In this document: positions 8,823 through 17,441 of the stretch, one piece after another
How positions within the stretch are numbered: position 1 is the stretch's first letter
Layout: each line of letters begins with the position of its first letter
Assembly (NCBI GenBank): GCA_000687975.1
Contig: JIAB01000001.1
Span: forward strand, 2,146,001 to 2,210,000
DNA: 64,000 nt
Source: Lachnospiraceae bacterium AC2031
GTDB lineage: Bacteria > Bacillota > Clostridia > Lachnospirales > Lachnospiraceae
Direction of reading: 5' to 3'
Notes under the pieces: generated by a model
The model's input: the letters and a program-made list of their open reading frames with translations, nothing else
Told to the model about the DNA's origin: nothing
Database searches by the model: none
Program-made: the position numbers and the translations under genes

Positions 8823-9947
8823 ATGGGAGAAATGATAGAGACAAGGCCATTTGTTCCTTGGGAGCAGATGAACAGCTTTATGGTAGATGCATTCATGGGT
8901 TATGGAGTTCCTGAAGAGGATGCAAAAATCTGTGCCGATGTTCTTCTGGAGTCAGATAGACGCGGTATTGAAAGTCATGGATGTAATCGATTCAAACCTA
9001 TATATATTGACCGAATCGTAAAGGGAACTCTGCTTCCTGTAACTGAGATAGAGATTCTTAAGGAGACTCCTACTACAGTGGTCATGGATGCTCATGATGG
9101 TATGGGTATGGTGGCCAGCTATAGAATGATGGAGAAGCTTATCGAGAAGGCGAAGATGTACGGTATGGCTGGTGGAGCCATTCGTAATTCTACTCATTAT
9201 GGAATTGCAGGCTATTGGACTTCCATGGCTAGCAAGGAAGGAATGGTTGGTATTACAGGAACAAATGCCAGACCGTCAATTGCTCCAACCTTTGGAGTAG
9301 AGAACATGCTGGGAACAAACCCACTGACTTTTTCGATACCAACAGACGAAGAATTTCCATTTTGCCTGGACTGTGCTACATCCATTGTTCAGCGTGGCCG
9401 TATAGAGTATTATGCGAGAGAGGGAAAACCTACTCCTGCTGGAACGGTAATTTCCGAACAGGGAGAAGCGCTTACGGACAGTCAGCAGATTCTTAGGGAT
9501 CTGGTATCTGGAACAGCTGCACTTGCTCCTCTGGGTGGAATCGGTGAAGAACTTGCGGGCTATAAGGGCTACGGATATGCTACAGTAGTTGAGATTCTTT
9601 CTGCAGCACTTTCAGGTGGTGAGTTTATGAAGGCACTATCTGGTGTCAGTGCTGATGGAAAACCACAGATGTACCATCTGGGACATTTCTTCTTCGTTGT
9701 TGATCCTGAGGCGTTCATGGGTCAGGAAGAGTTCAAGAAAATTGCAGGAGATATCTGCCGCGAACTTCGTGCTTCTAAGAAAGCGCCGGGGGAAAGCAGA
9801 ATCTACACTGCGGGTGAGAAAGAGTATGATGTATGGCTCTTTAGAAAAGACAAGGGTGTTCCTGTTGGCGAAGGAGTGCAGAAGGATATAGTATCTATTC
9901 GAGATGCTCTCAGGTTGGATTACCATTTTGATTTTGAAGATAAGTAA
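8823..9947 (+). CDS. Ldh2-family NAD(P)-dependent oxidoreductase (malate/L-lactate dehydrogenase family)
   Basis: The 374-residue protein belongs to the malate/lactate dehydrogenase type 2 superfamily, which has a fold different from classical MDH/LDH. Visible features are ESDRRGIESHGCNRF near residue 42, the catalytic-region HYGIAGYW near residue 125, TGTNARPSIAPTFG, and the C-terminal GYKGYGYA segment. These enzymes reduce 2-oxo acids such as pyruvate, oxaloacetate, or ureidoglycolate-type substrates with NAD(P)H. No pathway neighbours identify the substrate. A strong AAGGAG site precedes the ATG. A small uncharacterised gene follows after 30 bases and may be co-transcribed. Confidence 0.88.
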   Translation: MGEMIETRPFVPWEQMNSFMVDAFMGYGVPEEDAKICADVLLESDRRGIESHGCNRFKPIYIDRIVKGTLLPVTEIEILKETPTTVVMDAHDGMGMVASYRMMEKLIEKAKMYGMAGGAIRNSTHYGIAGYWTSMASKEGMVGITGTNARPSIAPTFGVENMLGTNPLTFSIPTDEEFPFCLDCATSIVQRGRIEYYAREGKPTPAGTVISEQGEALTDSQQILRDLVSGTAALAPLGGIGEELAGYKGYGYATVVEILSAALSGGEFMKALSGVSADGKPQMYHLGHFFFVVDPEAFMGQEEFKKIAGDICRELRASKKAPGESRIYTAGEKEYDVWLFRKDKGVPVGEGVQKDIVSIRDALRLDYHFDFEDK

Positions 9948-9977
9948 TGGTTTTATATGTTTTAAGAGGTAAGAAGT

Positions 9978-10340
9978 ATGGCTAATACACCTGAATATAT
10001 TGAAGAATACCTGAAGATTATTAAGGGTGAACTTAAAGAAAAGTATGATCTGACAGAGGAAGAGGCTGCGAAGGCGGTCTATAAATCTGCGGTCAGAAGT
10101 ATATTGCTGGGGGACAATGAAGAACTTAGACGTTACCAGATGCATAAGTCTCTGGAAGATACGGTTCTCGATGTTTACAGACAGTATAAGAATATCGGCG
10201 AGCGCACTTCCGCAAAGAATGGCGAGGAGCTTGTTGATAAAATCAATAAGGTGGAAGCACCGGATGAATCAATCAGAGAAAAACATAAGGAGAAAGTTTC
10301 TTCTCTGCAGGAGATTCCGCTTCCTGGTGTTGATGATTAA
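9978..10340 (+). CDS. Small acidic helical protein, function unknown
   Basis: The 120-residue protein has no signal peptide or membrane segment. It is predicted mostly helical and highly charged: EEYLKIIKGELKEKYDLTEEEAAKAV, then a DESIREKHKEK stretch. I do not recognise the family. An AGAGGT ribosome site and a 30-base gap link it to the dehydrogenase upstream. A membrane protein gene lies downstream beyond a hairpin. Nothing indicates its job. Confidence 0.75.
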   Translation: MANTPEYIEEYLKIIKGELKEKYDLTEEEAAKAVYKSAVRSILLGDNEELRRYQMHKSLEDTVLDVYRQYKNIGERTSAKNGEELVDKINKVEAPDESIREKHKEKVSSLQEIPLPGVDD

Positions 10341-10350
10341 TGTATGAGAA

Positions 10351-10383
10351 ATGAGTCATTTCCCGTCTAGGGGAGTGACTCAT
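10351..10383. repeat. ATGAGTCA...TGACTCAT hairpin, copy 1
   Basis: ATGAGTCATTTCCC pairs with GGGAGTGACTCAT, giving a 13-pair stem. No T-run follows, so it may not terminate by itself. The same arm sequences recur in hairpins near 15.03, 48.23 and 58.26 kb. Confidence 0.6.
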
Positions 10384-10412
10384 TATAAGCTTAAAGGGTT
10401 TGGAGTATTTGT

Positions 10413-11474
10413 ATGATTGCAACTTTTATTGGAATATGGTTGGGCGTGATTGTTGAAGGAGTTTTTATGGCAATCGGGCCAGCTATTGTAGCACTGTTTT
10501 CTAATTCCTGGATAGGTACTATTCGAATTTTCGGAAAAGCTGGAAGAAAAAAGAAAGGCGAAGATCATTATACATGGAGTAAGGATAAGTTTACTCTTCT
10601 TCCTATACTAGTACTTAATATGGATATGGATGAAGGTATTGATGCCAAGTATAAACGTCTGACTATAGCAATGTACCTGGTTAATTTAGTACTGGCTGGC
10701 ATATATTCTTTCTTTATTCTGTATTTCTTCTGGAAGAATCCAAGGTTTGGTCCACGTATTCTTCGTAACAGTGCGATCATGGTGCTGGGAACTGGAATAC
10801 TATCATTAATAAGACAGTTATATATTACGTTTATTAAGGGAGAGGATTTGGCAAGCTTTACTAGATCTAAGTATTTAGCTCTTATGTCCGGGGCGACATA
10901 TGAACAGATGGATATGTCTATTCCTGATGGTATGTATGAAAAAGGTAGTAGAAAAGATAAAGTGCTTTATCTTCATATCTGCTATCAGAAGGCTCTATGG
11001 ATGAAGAATTTCGCTGCGCTTAATAATCTTGTCAGACAGCTGGATCTTGCGCTTAGAAAGCATGGCGCGAATTCAGAGTATACATATGATACCTTGTCTA
11101 ATTTTGGTTACTATGACATCTTGTTTTATTCAACCTATGTGAATCATAATGCATCACATGCGGTAAGAATCTATAACCTGATAAAGCCAACTCTTGAGGC
11201 TGATATGGATCCTAATGGTAGAAGGGTTCTGGCTTATTATCAGTTCTATGTTCTTAAACAGGCTCAGATGGCCTCGATCACACTGAATCAGGCTATTGAT
11301 GGACTTCATAATTGGGACATAGGAATAGATGGAAATCAAACTACTAAGGCGGAGATAGAAGTAGAAAGACGTCTTATTGAGGAACTTCAGAATAATATGA
11401 CCCAGGCTATGAATCCTGGTACCTTTACAAAACCTGTTATTGAAAATACTTTGGATGACATTCCTCTTATTTAA
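10413..11474 (+). CDS. Membrane protein with a large cytosolic helical domain, function unknown
   Basis: The 353-residue protein shows three likely membrane segments, at about residues 3-30, 88-110 and 122-142. The roughly 210 residues after them contain pairs of helices resembling TPR-type repeats (KVLYLHICYQKALWMKNFAALNNLVRQL). The family is not recognised. The ATG at 10413 has a GGAG site. The next gene, a NYN-domain protein, starts 17 bases after the stop with an AAAGGA site, so the two are probably one operon. A role as membrane partner of the RNA-related protein is only a guess from position. Confidence 0.75.
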   Translation: MIATFIGIWLGVIVEGVFMAIGPAIVALFSNSWIGTIRIFGKAGRKKKGEDHYTWSKDKFTLLPILVLNMDMDEGIDAKYKRLTIAMYLVNLVLAGIYSFFILYFFWKNPRFGPRILRNSAIMVLGTGILSLIRQLYITFIKGEDLASFTRSKYLALMSGATYEQMDMSIPDGMYEKGSRKDKVLYLHICYQKALWMKNFAALNNLVRQLDLALRKHGANSEYTYDTLSNFGYYDILFYSTYVNHNASHAVRIYNLIKPTLEADMDPNGRRVLAYYQFYVLKQAQMASITLNQAIDGLHNWDIGIDGNQTTKAEIEVERRLIEELQNNMTQAMNPGTFTKPVIENTLDDIPLI

Positions 11475-11490
11475 CTGAAAGGAACGATAT

Positions 11491-12438
11491 ATGGAAGATA
11501 AAAGATATGCCGTCTTAATCGATTCGGATAATATCTCTTCAAAGTACATTTCCAGTATTCTTGACGAGATGACAAAGTACGGCGTTGTAACATATAAGAG
11601 AATATACGGCGACTGGACTTCTTCCCAGGCTAACAAGTGGAAGACTCAGCTGATGGAGAACTCCATCACACCTATTCAGCAGTTCAGAAATACGGTGGGT
11701 AAAAACGCTACGGATTCTACGCTGATCATTGATGCTATGGACATCCTGTACACCCATAGTGTGGATGGCTTCTGCATTGTATCTAGTGATGGTGATTTTA
11801 CAAGGCTGGCCAGTCGACTTCGTGAGTCGGGAATGCACGTCATTGGAATGGGTGAGAATAAGACGCCTCGTTCTTTCAGAGCGGCCTGTACCGTATTCAC
11901 AGATCTTGAGCTTCTGCTTTATCAAACAGATGATAATGCTGTAGCTAAGGAGGGCAAGTCTAAGGGCAAAAAGAAGGCGGAAAATGTCATCCCTCTCAAA
12001 ACTATCGAGAATGACATTATTGAGATCATCACAGAAAATGACAACCGTGGAAAAGAGACAGGACTTGGCGAGATTGGAAGCCGACTTCAGAAGAAGTATT
12101 CCGACTTCGATGTTCGTAATTACGGATATAGTTCACTTTCTACATTTATAGATGAAACTGCTGTGTTTGATGTAAAGAGAAAAGACAGTACTGTGTTCGT
12201 AGCTCTTCATACTGATAAGGATATGAAGAAACGAGTTAAGAGATTTACCATCGATACAGTTGCAGAAAATGGAACAAAGGGAATCGAACTTGGATATCTT
12301 GGACAGAAAATTCACGAGGAATTCCCTACATTTAATGCACGAGAATTCGGATATGCTACGCTGTCTAAGTTCATTTATGGAATCAAGGATCTGAAGGTTG
12401 AGAGCTCAGGCTCCAGCATGAAGGTTTATATAAGATAG
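11491..12438 (+). CDS. NYN-domain (LabA/DUF88-like) protein with two OST-HTH/LOTUS domains
   Basis: The 315-residue protein starts with a NYN (PIN-like) nuclease domain. Acidic residues are in place in YAVLIDSDNIS, in STLIIDAMDIL and in GFCIVSSDGDFTRLA, followed by VIGMGENKTPRSFRAACTVF. After a lysine-rich linker near residue 155, two OST-HTH (LOTUS) winged helices follow: about residues 170-240 and 245-315, each with a TGLGEIG or KGIELGYLG start and an F(D/N)xRxFGY(S/A)xLSxF(I) core. In known families this combination binds and processes RNA. The three Asp clusters suggest an intact nuclease site. It is the last gene before a promoter-bearing gap. Confidence 0.9.
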   Translation: MEDKRYAVLIDSDNISSKYISSILDEMTKYGVVTYKRIYGDWTSSQANKWKTQLMENSITPIQQFRNTVGKNATDSTLIIDAMDILYTHSVDGFCIVSSDGDFTRLASRLRESGMHVIGMGENKTPRSFRAACTVFTDLELLLYQTDDNAVAKEGKSKGKKKAENVIPLKTIENDIIEIITENDNRGKETGLGEIGSRLQKKYSDFDVRNYGYSSLSTFIDETAVFDVKRKDSTVFVALHTDKDMKKRVKRFTIDTVAENGTKGIELGYLGQKIHEEFPTFNAREFGYATLSKFIYGIKDLKVESSGSSMKVYIR

Positions 12439-12546
12439 CAAAGGGCTTGTTTTAGCCGTTTATAAGATATATAGCTGATTTCTTGGGCATAATTTATAAA
12501 AAATCAAAAAAAACTAAAATTTTTTGGATATTTTGTATATTTTCTG

Positions 12547-12575
12547 TTGTATTTTTTACAAGACTGTGGTAGAAT
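12547..12575 (+). promoter_or_regulatory. Promoter upstream of murI
   Basis: TTGTAT at 12547-12552 and TAGAAT at 12570-12575 are separated by 17 bases in an otherwise AT-rich region. Transcription would begin near 12582, about 150 bases before the murI start, and run through the hairpin at 12676-12711. Confidence 0.65.
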
Positions 12576-12673
12576 AATCTCAGTTGAAAGATACATGATT
12601 TAGTAAATTTCTTTCATATTTTTCATTCTACCTTTTTTAAGAATTTTAGTGTTTTATCATAATTTTTCCTCCA

Positions 12674-12716
12674 AAAGTCCAGAAGTCAAGTGGGGTATGA
12701 CTTCTGGGCTTTTACA
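12674..12716 (+). terminator. Terminator-like hairpin in the murI leader (possible attenuator)
   Basis: AGTCCAGAAGTCA pairs with TGACTTCTGGGCT across a 9-base loop, flanked by AAAA and TTTT. It lies just upstream of the murI ribosome site and downstream of the only clear promoter. It is therefore a candidate regulated terminator, or the end of a short leader RNA. Confidence 0.7.
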
Positions 12717-12731
12717 TTTTAAGGAGTACAC

Positions 12732-13553
12732 ATGAAGATTGGAATTTTTGATTCGGGAATAGGCGGAGTTACCGTGCTGCATGAGGCAATGAAACGCCTT
12801 CCTAACGAAGAATATATTTTTTATGCAGATGTGGACCATGTGCCATATGGCGTAAAGACTCCAGACGAGGTTATCGGATTTGTAGATAACATAGTGGCGG
12901 ATCTGGTTGGACGCGGCGTAGATGCCATAGTCATCGCTTGCAATACTGCAACCTCAGTGGCTGCTGAGTATGTTCGTATCAAGTACGACGTTCCTATAAT
13001 TGGCATGGAGCCAGCGGTAAAACCAGCAGTTGAAGCTTCTAACAGTCGAGTTTTAGTCATGGCAACACCTATCACAATCCGTGAGAATAAGCTTCAGAAT
13101 CTTCTGAAGAAAGTGGATAAGAATCATATAGTGGATCTGCTTCCTATGCCAGGTCTTGTCAGATTTGCTGAGGCAGGAGTATTTGAAGGACTTGAGGTAG
13201 ATGAGTATCTTATGGAACAGATGGCTGTTCTGGATATGTCGAAATACGATGAAGTAGTTCTGGGGTGCACCCATTTTAACTACTTTAAGTCCGCTATCAG
13301 AAAAGCATTTTCTACTGTTACGAGTTCTGATCCTGCTGTTCGAGAGGTTGGACTTGTGGATGGAAATGAGGGAACGGTAAAGCACCTTGCTGAGGTTCTT
13401 GGCCTCCAGGAAGTGACCGTAAATTCATCAAAAGATGACGAAGTGAATGAAATGATATATAATGTTACATATGTTGAATCGGGACGTGATGTAACTGACC
13501 AGGATTCGCTGGCCAAGTATGCCCGACTTCATACTCGACTTGATGAGCAGTAG
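12732..13553 (+). CDS. murI: Glutamate racemase
   Basis: The 273-residue enzyme interconverts L- and D-glutamate, supplying D-Glu for peptidoglycan. It begins with the family motif MKIGIFDSGIGGVTVL. The two catalytic cysteines are C70 in ACNTAT and C179 in LGCTHFNYF, and the ADVDHVPYG segment matches the substrate pocket (usually GDxxxxPYG). An AAGGAG site lies before the ATG. The next gene, an AI-2E-family permease, follows by 21 bases, so they may form an operon. Length is normal. Confidence 0.96.
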   Translation: MKIGIFDSGIGGVTVLHEAMKRLPNEEYIFYADVDHVPYGVKTPDEVIGFVDNIVADLVGRGVDAIVIACNTATSVAAEYVRIKYDVPIIGMEPAVKPAVEASNSRVLVMATPITIRENKLQNLLKKVDKNHIVDLLPMPGLVRFAEAGVFEGLEVDEYLMEQMAVLDMSKYDEVVLGCTHFNYFKSAIRKAFSTVTSSDPAVREVGLVDGNEGTVKHLAEVLGLQEVTVNSSKDDEVNEMIYNVTYVESGRDVTDQDSLAKYARLHTRLDEQ

Positions 13554-13574
13554 TGAAGTTAAACAGGGGAACGA

Positions 13575-14813
13575 ATGAAGTATTTAAAAGATGAAAAAGT
13601 AAGGAAGGTGGTCTTCACAGGACTGGTGCTGATAATAGCATTTTTCGCCTTCTATCATATTGAGAAGATCTGGGGAGTGTGTAAACACCTGGGAAATGTG
13701 TTCATGCCGTTCTTCCTCGGCGCAGCGATTGCATTTGTCTTAAATGTACCTCTTCGCTGGATCGAACGCGGACTCTTTAAGGACCGTGAGAAGTTTTCTG
13801 GCAGTAGATGGAATGGCCTCCGCCGTGCGCTGGCGCTGATTATTACAATATTCGGTGCATTCATCCTGCTGGCACTACTCATATACATGGTAGTTCCACA
13901 GCTGGCAGACACAGTATCACAGTTGGTTAGACAGATTCCTTCAGGAATCAGAAACATCTCCTCGTGGGCAGAGGATACCTTCAACAAGTACCCAGTAATC
14001 CAGGAGATAATCGAAGAGCTGGCTGAATCATGGCAGGAAATCCTGGAGAGTCTTACTGCATCAATTAAGACCGCGGTAAATGGGGCTCTAGAGGGTGGTA
14101 TCAACGCAGTAACTGGTATCGTTTCAGGCGTTGTAAACTTCCTGATCGGATTTATCTTCTCACTGTATATCCTGGTTCAGAAGGAGAAGCTGGGTATCCA
14201 GGCAAAGAAGATCCTGTATGCATTTTTTGATGATAAGTTTGTAAAAGAAATTCTTGAAGTTGCAGAACTTGCCAGCAAGACATTTTCCAACTTCATTTCT
14301 GGACAGTGCGTTGAAGCAATGATCCTTGGACTTATGTTCGGTGTTACCATGCTGCTCTTCGGGCTTCCATATGCATCCCTCATCAGCGTGCTGATCGGTG
14401 CTTTATCACTGATACCTATAGTTGGTGCATTTATCGGATGTGGAATCGGTGTGCTTCTCATTCTGCTTGTAAGCCCGGTGAAGGCTCTGATCTTCCTGGT
14501 GCTGTTCCTTGTGCTCCAGCAGATAGAGGGAAATCTTATCTATCCGAAGGTTGTTGGAAGCTCCGTAGGACTTCCAGGTATCTGGGTTCTTGTATCCGTT
14601 ACAGTTGGTGGTACACTCTTCGGTGTAAAGGGAATGGTTGTTGTAATTCCTCTTGTATCCGTATGTTACGCTCTCTTCAGAAGATACGTATATAAGAAGC
14701 TGGAGGAAAAAGGCGTAGATAAAAATCTTGGCGAAGAGCCAGAAGAAGAACCAAAGAAGAAAAAACTTTTTGGTAAGAAACCAAAGAAAGTAAAGGAAAC
14801 AAAGGAAGGATAA
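13575..14813 (+). CDS. AI-2E family transporter (YtvI/PerM-like membrane protein)
   Basis: The 412-residue protein has about seven to eight membrane helices in the arrangement of the AI-2E exporter superfamily: an N-terminal pair, a long periplasmic-type amphipathic region (about residues 105-185), then LIGFIFSLYILVQKEKL and the conserved PYASLISVLIGALSLIPIVGAFIG and LQQIEGNLIYPKVVG motifs. Members have been linked to AI-2 export or Na+/H+ antiport, but most have unknown substrates. The last 40 residues are Lys/Glu-rich and cytosolic. A CAGGGGAA site supports the start. Confidence 0.9.
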   Translation: MKYLKDEKVRKVVFTGLVLIIAFFAFYHIEKIWGVCKHLGNVFMPFFLGAAIAFVLNVPLRWIERGLFKDREKFSGSRWNGLRRALALIITIFGAFILLALLIYMVVPQLADTVSQLVRQIPSGIRNISSWAEDTFNKYPVIQEIIEELAESWQEILESLTASIKTAVNGALEGGINAVTGIVSGVVNFLIGFIFSLYILVQKEKLGIQAKKILYAFFDDKFVKEILEVAELASKTFSNFISGQCVEAMILGLMFGVTMLLFGLPYASLISVLIGALSLIPIVGAFIGCGIGVLLILLVSPVKALIFLVLFLVLQQIEGNLIYPKVVGSSVGLPGIWVLVSVTVGGTLFGVKGMVVVIPLVSVCYALFRRYVYKKLEEKGVDKNLGEEPEEEPKKKKLFGKKPKKVKETKEG

Positions 14814-14817
14814 TGAT

Positions 14818-15000
14818 ATGGCAAGTGGTGCGTCATGTGAATACTGCGCATACTACATGTATGACGATGAGATAGAAGAATATGTTTGTGATGTAAATAT
14901 GGATGAAGACGACTTCGGACGTCTGATGCAGTCCTCCTTTAATGACTGCCCATACTTCAAGGATGGTGACGAATACAAAGTTGTCCGCCACCAGATGTAA
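14818..15000 (+). CDS. Small Cys-containing acidic protein (DUF6472-like)
   Basis: The 60-residue protein has four cysteines arranged as CEYCAYY, YVCDV and DCPYF, plus many Asp, Glu and Tyr residues, ending EYKVVRHQM. It resembles a small conserved Lachnospiraceae family I recall as DUF6472. The cysteine pattern could bind a metal, but that is inference. The ribosome site AAGGAAGGAT overlaps the end of the permease gene, and only four bases separate them, so it is translated with that gene. Confidence 0.8.
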   Translation: MASGASCEYCAYYMYDDEIEEYVCDVNMDEDDFGRLMQSSFNDCPYFKDGDEYKVVRHQM

Positions 15001-15028
15001 ATCAATTTTTGTTTTTTCGAAAAGTCAA

Positions 15029-15082
15029 ATGAGTCAAAAGGGCTTTGAGCCCAATTGACTCATTCATTGACTCATTTTTTTT
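15029..15082 (+). terminator. Terminator built on the ATGAGTCA hairpin, copy 2, with a duplicated right arm
   Basis: ATGAGTCAA (15029-15037) pairs with TTGACTCAT (15055-15063), with an inner GGGCT/AGCCC stem. A second TGACTCAT follows at 15068-15075 and runs into eight Ts. Either right arm can pair with the left arm; only the second gives a full U-tract. Confidence 0.8.
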
Positions 15083-15091
15083 GTTGCGCTT

Positions 15092-15120
15092 TTGTTGCAC
15101 ATTAAATGATATGCTAGGAT
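15092..15120 (+). promoter_or_regulatory. Likely promoter of the two-component operon
   Basis: TTGTTG (15092-15097) and TAGGAT (15115-15120) are 17 bases apart and 30 bases before the kinase start. Both boxes are two mismatches or fewer from consensus. Confidence 0.5.
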
Positions 15121-15151
15121 TGTGGTAAAAGACGTTGTTGAGGGGTGAACT

Positions 15152-16498
15152 ATGTCTAATATCTTCGATCGGTTCGATTATAATAGTTTAATGGAGCTCA
15201 CAATTAGTACATATGGAAATGTGTTCCTGCTGATAATGATATTCTCATTATCAGTTAGTGTTCTGCGTGATAGAAAAAGTCGTTGCAAGAAGAATGTGTC
15301 GATTCCCTGTACAAGAGAGATTCTTGCCTTTTTTATTCTGGGCTTTTTATACAACTTAACTTACATTATCTCCATACTTTTAGAAGGCGCAACGCAGAAG
15401 ATAGGATTTTTTGGTTTTAAGGCATCAGTATTTTTGTATTATATTGTGGGCGCGCTTCTCACCCTGCTGTTCCTTCAGTTTGTAAAAACATACATAGCAA
15501 AAAAACTGGAAAAATGGTGGATGGTATATATAATCAGAAGCCTGCAGATTTGCCAATTTATATGTATGGGTCTTTTGGCGATAACACCATTTACAGGATT
15601 ACTCTATTACTATAACGAGTCAAATGTTTATGTCCGTGGCCGAGGATTTTGGATATGGCAGGGCACTTCGGCAGCAATCTTTTTATTTTTAGGAATTGCT
15701 ATTCTTTTCACCATTAAGAAAGTCGATAAATTCGTAAGAGATTTGCTGATCATCGTAATAATTATCCCGTTGATGGCATTTGCCTTCGAAATGATCTTTA
15801 ATAGTTCAAACTTTAACAATACATTTTTAATCATAGCAGCATTGCTGGTCTACCTACTTTACGAGGATTATAGGGCACAGTATTCGATAGAAAATGCAAT
15901 TGCCATGGAAACGGTTCAGAAGAAACTGATGATGGATCAGATCCAGCCGCATTTCCTTCACAACTCGCTGACGTCGATAATCTACTATATAGATAAAGAT
16001 CCAGAAAAGGCAAAGGATGCATTGGTCAGCTTCTCGAAGTACCTCAGGAGCAATCTCGATTCAGTAAACACAAAGGACATGATTCCATTTGTCGAGGAAC
16101 TGGAACATACCAGAATGTACCTTGCTCTTGAGAAGCTGAGGTTCGAGGACAACCTGGACATTGAGTATGATATAAGAGAAAAAGACTTTCTCGTGCCTGC
16201 TCTCAGCCTTCAGCCTATGGTTGAAAATGCGGTCAAGCATGGAATCAGGAAGAGTGAGACTGGAAAAGGTACGGTGAAGATCAGTACAAAAGAGGATGAT
16301 AACACGTACGTAATAGTTGTTGAAGATAGCGGTTCGGGCTTTGATACAGACATGCTAAAAACAATGGATGACACGCATATTGGGGTGAAAAATGTTATGC
16401 GCCGTCTTGATATGGAATGTAAGGGAACTATGGTGTTCGACAGTGTAATAGGTAAAGGTACCGTTTGCACCATAAGAATTCCCAAGAGTTGTAAGTAG
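15152..16498 (+). CDS. Sensor histidine kinase, LytS-like (His_kinase/HATPase_c)
   Basis: The 448-residue membrane kinase has about seven N-terminal helices (to about residue 235) without a separate extracellular domain. It continues with a His_kinase dimerisation segment, MDQIQPHFLHNSL, carrying the phospho-acceptor H267. The C-terminal ATPase has an N-box PMVENAVKHGI and a G-box VEDSGSGFD. This class usually pairs with LytTR regulators. Here the partner 45 bases downstream has a different output domain. The ligand is unknown; a membrane-embedded sensor suggests a lipid or envelope signal. A GAGGGG site precedes the ATG. Confidence 0.92.
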   Translation: MSNIFDRFDYNSLMELTISTYGNVFLLIMIFSLSVSVLRDRKSRCKKNVSIPCTREILAFFILGFLYNLTYIISILLEGATQKIGFFGFKASVFLYYIVGALLTLLFLQFVKTYIAKKLEKWWMVYIIRSLQICQFICMGLLAITPFTGLLYYYNESNVYVRGRGFWIWQGTSAAIFLFLGIAILFTIKKVDKFVRDLLIIVIIIPLMAFAFEMIFNSSNFNNTFLIIAALLVYLLYEDYRAQYSIENAIAMETVQKKLMMDQIQPHFLHNSLTSIIYYIDKDPEKAKDALVSFSKYLRSNLDSVNTKDMIPFVEELEHTRMYLALEKLRFEDNLDIEYDIREKDFLVPALSLQPMVENAVKHGIRKSETGKGTVKISTKEDDNTYVIVVEDSGSGFDTDMLKTMDDTHIGVKNVMRRLDMECKGTMVFDSVIGKGTVCTIRIPKSCK

Positions 16499-16543
16499 TA
16501 AAATGATACTAACACAAGTAGAATTAATAACTAGGAGAAGTGT

Positions 16544-17401
16544 ATGAAAATACTTGTTATGGATGATGAGCGTCCGGCTTTAAAACTTATGTTAGAAACT
16601 CTGGGCAGGCTGTGTCCGGATGCGGAAGTTGTGTTCTTCACAGTGGTCAAGGACTTTATGGAATATAAGAAAAAGTCAGATATTGACGTGGCATTTCTTG
16701 ATATCGAGCTTGGAAAGATGACGGGTATCGAACTTGCACTAGAGCTCAAGAAATATTCACCAAAGTGTAATATTATCTTCGTGACCAGCTACTCAAAGTA
16801 TGGAACAGAAAGCTTCCGTGCAAGACCAAGTGGATATGTAACGAAGCCATATACAGATGAAGATATACGCCACGAACTGGAGGACCTAAAGTATCCAGTT
16901 AAAGATTCTGATGCGAAAGTAGATAGTCAGGAAGAAACTCCACAAAAAGATGAAGGCGGTATAACAAACAGTGATTCGAAAAAGCTGCGTTGTACCACAT
17001 TTGGAAACTTTGTTGTTTATGGAAAAGATGGGAAGGTCTTTAATTTTTCTAGAACAAAATCAAAAGAACTTCTGGCGTACCTCATCGACTGCGCTGGATT
17101 CCCAATTACCTCCTGGGAAATCGCTAAGGATGTGTATGAGGTAGAGCTGGACAAGCAGGTATCTAAGAACATCTCTAAGATCATCATTAGTCTTATGGAT
17201 GATCTGAAGAAGGTGGGTTACGACGGCGTAGTGATAAAGCAGAACAGACAGATATATATCAACAAGCAGAAGGTAAGTTGTGATCTCTATGATGCGATGA
17301 ATGGTGACGTGACAGCGCTGAACTCCTTCAGAGGTGAATACATGATCGAATACTCCTGGGCGGAAATCAGCGACTCAGTCGCCCGCCTCCTAGACAAATA
17401 A
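16544..17401 (+). CDS. Response regulator with SARP-like winged-helix output domain
   Basis: The 285-residue protein has a receiver domain at residues 1-118: acidic pocket D7-D8, phospho-acceptor D53 in AFLDIEL, and the VTSY and VTKPYT switch residues. An acidic linker follows. Residues about 142-285 begin LRCTTFGNFVVYG and continue FNFSRTKSKELLAYLIDCAG, which matches the winged helix of SARP/AraC-unrelated transcriptional activators rather than a LytTR domain. A helical tail ends the protein. It is encoded directly after the kinase, with an AGGAG site, and is its evident partner. Target promoters cannot be named from the sequence. Confidence 0.88.
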   Translation: MKILVMDDERPALKLMLETLGRLCPDAEVVFFTVVKDFMEYKKKSDIDVAFLDIELGKMTGIELALELKKYSPKCNIIFVTSYSKYGTESFRARPSGYVTKPYTDEDIRHELEDLKYPVKDSDAKVDSQEETPQKDEGGITNSDSKKLRCTTFGNFVVYGKDGKVFNFSRTKSKELLAYLIDCAGFPITSWEIAKDVYEVELDKQVSKNISKIIISLMDDLKKVGYDGVVIKQNRQIYINKQKVSCDLYDAMNGDVTALNSFRGEYMIEYSWAEISDSVARLLDK

Positions 17402-17403
17402 AA

Positions 17404-17436
17404 GTGCAGTGGGGTCTGTCCCCATTGCACTTTTTT
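17404..17436. terminator. Bidirectional terminator with GTCCCC-type loop, copy 1
   Basis: GTGCAGTGGGG (17404-17414) pairs with CCCCATTGCAC (17420-17430), and A- and T-runs flank it on either side. It ends both the response-regulator gene and the convergent Nudix gene. The TCTGT loop plus CCCC recurs in two other hairpins of the window. Confidence 0.85.
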
Positions 17437-17441
17437 ATATG

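Noticed and set aside
9636-10145. A 169-codon minus-strand frame across the dehydrogenase end and the small acidic gene
   Set aside because: It is antisense to two well-supported genes with good ribosome sites, and its product is low-complexity hydrophobic.
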